Positions 61,024 through 64,000 of a stretch of 64,000 nt of DNA are shown here, one piece after another. Position 1 is the stretch's first letter. Each line of letters begins with the position of its first letter. The notes under the pieces were generated by a model, which saw only the letters and a program-made list of their open reading frames with translations, ran no database searches and was not told the DNA's origin. The position numbers were made by a program, and so were the translations under genes. Source of the DNA: DATHGT01 sp035317605 (lineage in GTDB: Bacteria > Methylomirabilota > Methylomirabilia > Rokubacteriales > CSP1-6); NCBI GenBank assembly GCA_035317605.1, contig DATHGT010000133.1, positions 26,437 to 90,436 of the forward strand, in the 5' to 3' direction.

Positions 61024-61511
61024 CACGCGGGCGTCACCAGGTGAGCGTCGCGCCGCCCCTGGAGCGCGGCGTCCTGATAGCTCATCAAGTCGGGCCGGCC
61101 CTTGCCGAGCATGACCTGGAGGTAGGCGGGCTCGAGGCCCACGTTCTGGTACCCGTGCATGACCCCGGCGGGGCACGACACGCAATCCCACTCGCCCAGC
61201 GTGGCCTCCGCGCGCCGCCCCGCCTCGTCCTCGAAGAACACCAGCACCTTGCCGCGCAAGATGAAGAACACTTCCTCGACCTCGTGCGTGTGCAGCGCGT
61301 TGCCCTGGCCCACCGGCACGAACATGATGCTGAGCGTGAAGTGCTCGGCGGGGATCACGTTGGTGTCCGATTTCCCCGACGCGCCCGGACCGATGAACCG
61401 GTGCTGCGCGCGCCGGTAGCCGTCGACGCGCGCGTCCGCGAACGCGTCCCAGTCCCCGCGCCGATCCACGAACCTCGCGACCTGCGTCTTGATCAGCTCG
61501 TCCGCCGTCAT
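61023..61511 (-). CDS. Cupin-domain protein
   Basis: A 162-residue single-cupin protein: the first cupin motif is seen as HTHEVEEVFFILRGK (metal ligands His, His, Glu) and the second as CPAGVMHGYQNVG (distal His). It may be a small dioxygenase or isomerase or a metabolite-binding protein. It lies 11 bp after the SDR gene. The ATG at 61511 is preceded by AGGAGAGC. Confidence 0.83.
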   Translation of the reverse strand: MTADELIKTQVARFVDRRGDWDAFADARVDGYRRAQHRFIGPGASGKSDTNVIPAEHFTLSIMFVPVGQGNALHTHEVEEVFFILRGKVLVFFEDEAGRRAEATLGEWDCVSCPAGVMHGYQNVGLEPAYLQVMLGKGRPDLMSYQDAALQGRRDAHLVTPA

Positions 61512-61522
61512 GTGCGCTCTCC

Positions 61523-62296
61523 TTAGATGGCTGTATATCCGCCGTCGACCAGCAGATCGCTGCCGGTCATGAAGCTCGAGGCGTCGCTGGCCAGGAACAG
61601 GGCGGCGCGCCCGATCTCCTCGGGCTCGCCGATGCGGCCGAGCAGGTGCTTGGGACCGTGATGGGCGCGCGCCTTGTCCATGTCGCCGTAGCGGTGCACG
61701 AGCCGCCCGGTGGCGACGGCGCCGGGCGAGAGCGTGTTCACGCGGATCCCCTCGCGCGCGTGGTCGGCGGCCATCACCTTGGCGAGCTGGATCAAGGCGC
61801 CCTTGCTCGCGCAGTACGCGGCGCGCTCCGGCGCCGCCACCCGGCCGAGCTGCGAGGCGATGAGGATGACGCTGCCGCCCCCGCGCCGGGCCAGCGCGGG
61901 CAGCGCGGCCTTGCTCACGAGGAACGCGCCGGTGAGGTTGACGGCGATCGTCTGGTTCCAGTCGGCTTCGTCCATCGCGGCGACGGTCGCGCTCGGCTCG
62001 CGGGTGGCCGCGCCGAAGACCAGCACGTCGAGGCCGCCGAACGCCCGCTCGGCGGCGGCGACGGCGGCGCGCGCATCCGCCGATTGCGTCACGTCGAGGC
62101 GCTGGGCGAGCGCCCGTCCGCCCGCCTTCTCCACCGCGCCGGCTGCGTCACGCGCGCCCGCCTCGTCGAGGTCCGCGCAGACGACGGCGGCGCCCGCGCC
62201 CGCGAAGGCGAGCGAGATCGCGCGACAGATCCCGTTGGCCGCTCCCACGACGAGCGCGACCTTGTTCTGAAGGAGGAAGTCGTTGGCGTTTGGCAT
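61523..62296 (-). CDS. Classical SDR oxidoreductase, altered glycine motif
   Basis: A 257-residue short-chain dehydrogenase. Catalytic Ser148, Tyr161 and Lys165 are all present, and DLLVDGGYTAI ends the protein as usual. The cofactor loop GAANGIC (residues 18-24) has Cys24 in place of the third glycine of the GxxxGxG motif, which is unusual. The ATG at 62296 lies only six bases after a TATGAT box, so the mRNA may be leaderless; a TTG at 62317 is a longer alternative. It heads the seven-gene operon ending at the response regulator. Confidence 0.83.
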   Translation of the reverse strand: MPNANDFLLQNKVALVVGAANGICRAISLAFAGAGAAVVCADLDEAGARDAAGAVEKAGGRALAQRLDVTQSADARAAVAAAERAFGGLDVLVFGAATREPSATVAAMDEADWNQTIAVNLTGAFLVSKAALPALARRGGGSVILIASQLGRVAAPERAAYCASKGALIQLAKVMAADHAREGIRVNTLSPGAVATGRLVHRYGDMDKARAHHGPKHLLGRIGEPEEIGRAALFLASDASSFMTGSDLLVDGGYTAI

Positions 62297-62302
62297 GGCG
62301 CG

Positions 62303-62332
62303 ATCATAGGCGGCCAATCGTCAACAGCGCAA
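62303..62332 (-). promoter_or_regulatory. Promoter of the SDR-to-response-regulator operon
   Basis: Minus strand: TTGCGC (62332-62327), an 18-base spacer and TATGAT (62308-62303). The predicted start falls at or next to the ATG at 62296. The -35 match is partial. Confidence 0.5.
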
Positions 62333-62387
62333 GCCGACGACGGCTCGCGGTAGAATCGAGCGGAATCTTCCATTCACGAGGGGACCA

Positions 62388-63233
62388 ATGGCACAGACGA
62401 CGATCGGGGTGTTGCATCCGGGAGAGATGGGGTCGGTGGTGGCGGCGTGCGCGCGTCAGGCCGGGGCGCGGGTGGTGTGGACGTCCCAGGGGCGACGCGA
62501 CGAAACCAGGCGGCGCGCCGAAGCGGCCGGGCTCGAGGACGCGGGCTCGCTGCGCGATCTCGTCAAAGCCAGCGACGTGATCCTGTCCGTGTGTCCGCCG
62601 GAAGCCGCCCTCGACGTCGCGCGCGACGTGGCCGCGGCCGGCTTCACCCGGATGTACGTCGACGGCAACGCGGTCTCCCCGGGCACCGCCCGCGAGATCG
62701 CGCGGATCGTCGAGGGCGCCGGCGCGACCTTCATCGACGGCGGGATCATCGGTTCCCCGCCCCGCAAGGCCGGGACCACGAGGCTCTACGCGTCGGGCGC
62801 GGGCGCGCCCCAGATCAAGTCGCTCTTCGGCGATTCTCCGCTCGAGGTCATCGTGCTCGACGCGCCGGCTGGCGCGGCCTCCGCGGTGAAGATGGCGTAC
62901 GCGTCGTGGACGAAGGGGACGTCAGCTCTGATCCTCAGCGTGCGCGCGCTCGCCGCCATCGAGGGCGTGGAGGAGGCGCTGCTCAGCGAGTGGCGGACCT
63001 CGCAGCCCCAGCTCATCAAGCGCGCCGAGGACGCGGCGGGCGGCAGCGCGCCCAAGGCGTGGCGGTTCGTGGGCGAGATGGAGGAGATCGCCGCCACCTT
63101 CGCCGCCGCCGGCCTCCCCGACGGCTTCCACCTCGCCGCCGCCGAGGTGTGGCGCCGGCTCAGCTCCTACAAGGACGCGCCGCGGCCCTCGGTGGAAGAC
63201 GTGGTCCAGCTGCTGGCCAAGACGCGGCGCTGA
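62388..63233 (+). CDS. NAD(P)-dependent dehydrogenase of the DUF1932 / 6PGDH-like type
   Basis: A 281-residue beta-hydroxyacid dehydrogenase-like protein: GVLHPGEMGSVVA Rossmann motif, VDGNAVSPGTAREI, DGGIIGSPPRKAGTT, then an all-helical C-terminal DUF1932 domain with the conserved Lys in AVKMAYASWTKGT. Substrate unknown. A TAGAAT box at 62351-62356 and a GAGGGG site precede the ATG at 62388; no clear -35 is seen. Confidence 0.85.
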   Translation: MAQTTIGVLHPGEMGSVVAACARQAGARVVWTSQGRRDETRRRAEAAGLEDAGSLRDLVKASDVILSVCPPEAALDVARDVAAAGFTRMYVDGNAVSPGTAREIARIVEGAGATFIDGGIIGSPPRKAGTTRLYASGAGAPQIKSLFGDSPLEVIVLDAPAGAASAVKMAYASWTKGTSALILSVRALAAIEGVEEALLSEWRTSQPQLIKRAEDAAGGSAPKAWRFVGEMEEIAATFAAAGLPDGFHLAAAEVWRRLSSYKDAPRPSVEDVVQLLAKTRR

Positions 63234-63241
63234 CCCCCTCT

Positions 63242-63280
63242 CCCGTCGCGACGGCGGTGATCGCCCCCCGTCGCGACGGG
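63242..63280. repeat. Two direct copies of a 13-base palindromic element
   Basis: CCCGTCGCGACGG occurs at 63242-63254 and again at 63267-63279, 25 bases apart; the second is a perfect 14-base palindrome (63267-63280). They lie just after the DUF1932 gene stop. Confidence 0.55.
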
Positions 63281-63284
63281 CCAT

Positions 63285-63309
63285 CGCGCTACCGCCATTG
63301 GGTAGCGCG
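63285..63309 (+). terminator. Hairpin after the DUF1932 gene
   Basis: CGCGCTACC (63285-63293) pairs with GGTAGCGCG (63301-63309), nine bases with a 7-base loop. There is no T-tract, so termination is not certain. Confidence 0.4.
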
Positions 63310-63386
63310 CTTCATGATTCACCGCGTCCGGGGTGCCGGGCGCGCCGGGGACCGCGGGTGCACGAATCTTGCTCCAGGAACTCGCC

Positions 63387-64000
63387 GTGCGAGCCGCCAT
63401 CTCGAACGCCGTCGGAAACGTCTCCCTGGCCGTGCAGTCCTTCACGCTGCTGTTCCTGCCGTCGGCCCAGACGCGATGGCTCGGCCGGACGGTGGCCGAG
63501 AAGTACAGCGAGCAAAGCGAGGTCGACGAGCATCGCCGCCAGGCGGTGGCCGGCCCGCGGCCGGCCCAGACGCGTCTCCTCGAACGCTACCTGAAGCCCG
63601 GCGCCCGCGTCGTCGACATCGGGTGCGCGGTCGGTCGGTTTTGCTTCACGGTGCACGATCGCGGACACCGCGTCATCGGGGTGGATCTGGCCGAGCCGAT
63701 GGTTCGTGAAGCGGCCGGCCTCGCCCGCGAGCGGCACGCGTCGATCGCGTTCGGCGCGATGGACGCGCAGGCCCTCGCGCTGCGCGACGGCTCGTTCGAC
63801 GCCGCGCTCATGCTGGGCTCGGTGCTGAGCCACGTCCCCGGGCGCCGCGGGCGGCTCTCCACCCTGCGCGAGGCGCATCGCGTGCTGACGCCCGGCGGCA
63901 CGCTGCTGATCGAGACCCAGTCCCGCGCCAGCCACCTGCGTCATCGCGCGTTCTTCGCGGCGATGACGTGGGTGCGGCGCGCGCTGCGAGCGGCCGGTCG
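63387..64000 (+). CDS. SAM-dependent methyltransferase, N-terminal part (3' cut by window edge)
   Basis: An open frame runs from the GTG at 63387 to the window end (204 codons visible). Motif I is VVDIGCAVGRFCF, followed by IGVDLAEPMV, MDAQALALRDGSFDAALMLGSVLSHV and LTPGGTLLIETQ, the UbiE/Methyltransf_11 order. AGGAA lies six bases before the GTG; a TTG at 63369 is possible. The C-terminus is missing, so the substrate group cannot be judged. Confidence 0.8.
   Translation, partial: MRAAISNAVGNVSLAVQSFTLLFLPSAQTRWLGRTVAEKYSEQSEVDEHRRQAVAGPRPAQTRLLERYLKPGARVVDIGCAVGRFCFTVHDRGHRVIGVDLAEPMVREAAGLARERHASIAFGAMDAQALALRDGSFDAALMLGSVLSHVPGRRGRLSTLREAHRVLTPGGTLLIETQSRASHLRHRAFFAAMTWVRRALRAAG

Noticed and set aside
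1..64000. Mobile elements, CRISPR arrays, tRNA or rRNA genes
   Set aside because: No transposase or integrase motifs, no regularly spaced short repeats and no recognisable tRNA or rRNA segments were found; the only regular repeats are the coding 279-bp units at 49619-50734.

Overview
This 64-kb window is uniformly GC-rich bacterial DNA, densely coded on both strands, with no rRNA, tRNA, CRISPR array or insertion sequence that I could see. The gene content (a Wzx/Wzy/Wzz surface-polysaccharide locus, an orphan TctC-type binding protein, LLM flavin oxidoreductase, enolase-superfamily racemase, DUF1932-type dehydrogenase, sigma54 two-component system) suggests a free-living Gram-negative soil or sediment bacterium. 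A Rokubacteria/Methylomirabilota-like or related uncultured lineage is my best guess from general resemblance; there is no marker gene to prove it. No gene-free stretch exceeds 300 bases; the longest are 48069-48322 (254 bp) and 35965-36173 (promoter and operator).

Region 1 (2-631) is the 3' end of a FlaA1/CapD-like membrane protein cut by the window edge. Region 2 (686-35964, minus strand) is one colinear block of 31 genes, read from pseB at the right to a glycosyltransferase at the left. Of its 30 junctions, 17 are 1- or 4-base start/stop overlaps. It holds, in transcription order, a pseudaminic-acid set (pseB, pseC, pseG, pseI, pseH, and a cytidylyltransferase fused to an aldo/keto reductase), an SDR and a methyltransferase, an amidotransferase triad (PseA/WbpG-like, HisH-like, and a HisF-like protein lacking the first catalytic aspartate), a large GT-B-like protein, a PhyH dioxygenase, the Wzx flippase and two methyltransferases. 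A second activation cassette follows (NeuA-like cytidylyltransferase, Gfo/Idh oxidoreductase, epimerase, HisC-like aminotransferase, epimerase, methyltransferase, HAD phosphatase), then another GT-B-like protein, a heparinase-like lyase, two AsnB-type amidotransferases, three further glycosyltransferases and the Wzy polymerase.

Region 3 (36174-46961) is the accessory side of the same system: a methyltransferase, a winged-helix plus Rossmann regulator, a Wzz-like copolymerase, a UDP-sugar dehydrogenase, two epimerases, a secreted beta-helix protein, three glycosyltransferases and a 58-residue membrane protein. The most notable regulatory signal is a pair of matching inverted repeats (GTTCA-N5-TGAAC). 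Each lies at the predicted transcription start of a TTGACG-type promoter, one before pseB and one before the regulator gene itself. This points to an autoregulated switch over the 35-kb operon.

Region 4 (47013-64000) is metabolic and signalling: tartrate dehydrogenase-like enzyme, a secreted reprolysin-like metalloprotease with four exact-period 279-bp repeats, a DMT transporter, a VOC protein, an FKBP isomerase, a mandelate-racemase-like enzyme, and a peptidoglycan-binding protein. Then comes a seven-gene minus-strand operon (SDR, cupin, zinc alcohol dehydrogenase, LLM oxidoreductase, TctC, histidine kinase, NtrC-type regulator), a DUF1932 dehydrogenase and a 3'-truncated methyltransferase.

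Functional statements rest on motifs read by eye and on family knowledge; no database search was run. Start codons were chosen by overlap with the upstream stop, ribosome-binding sites and family length.
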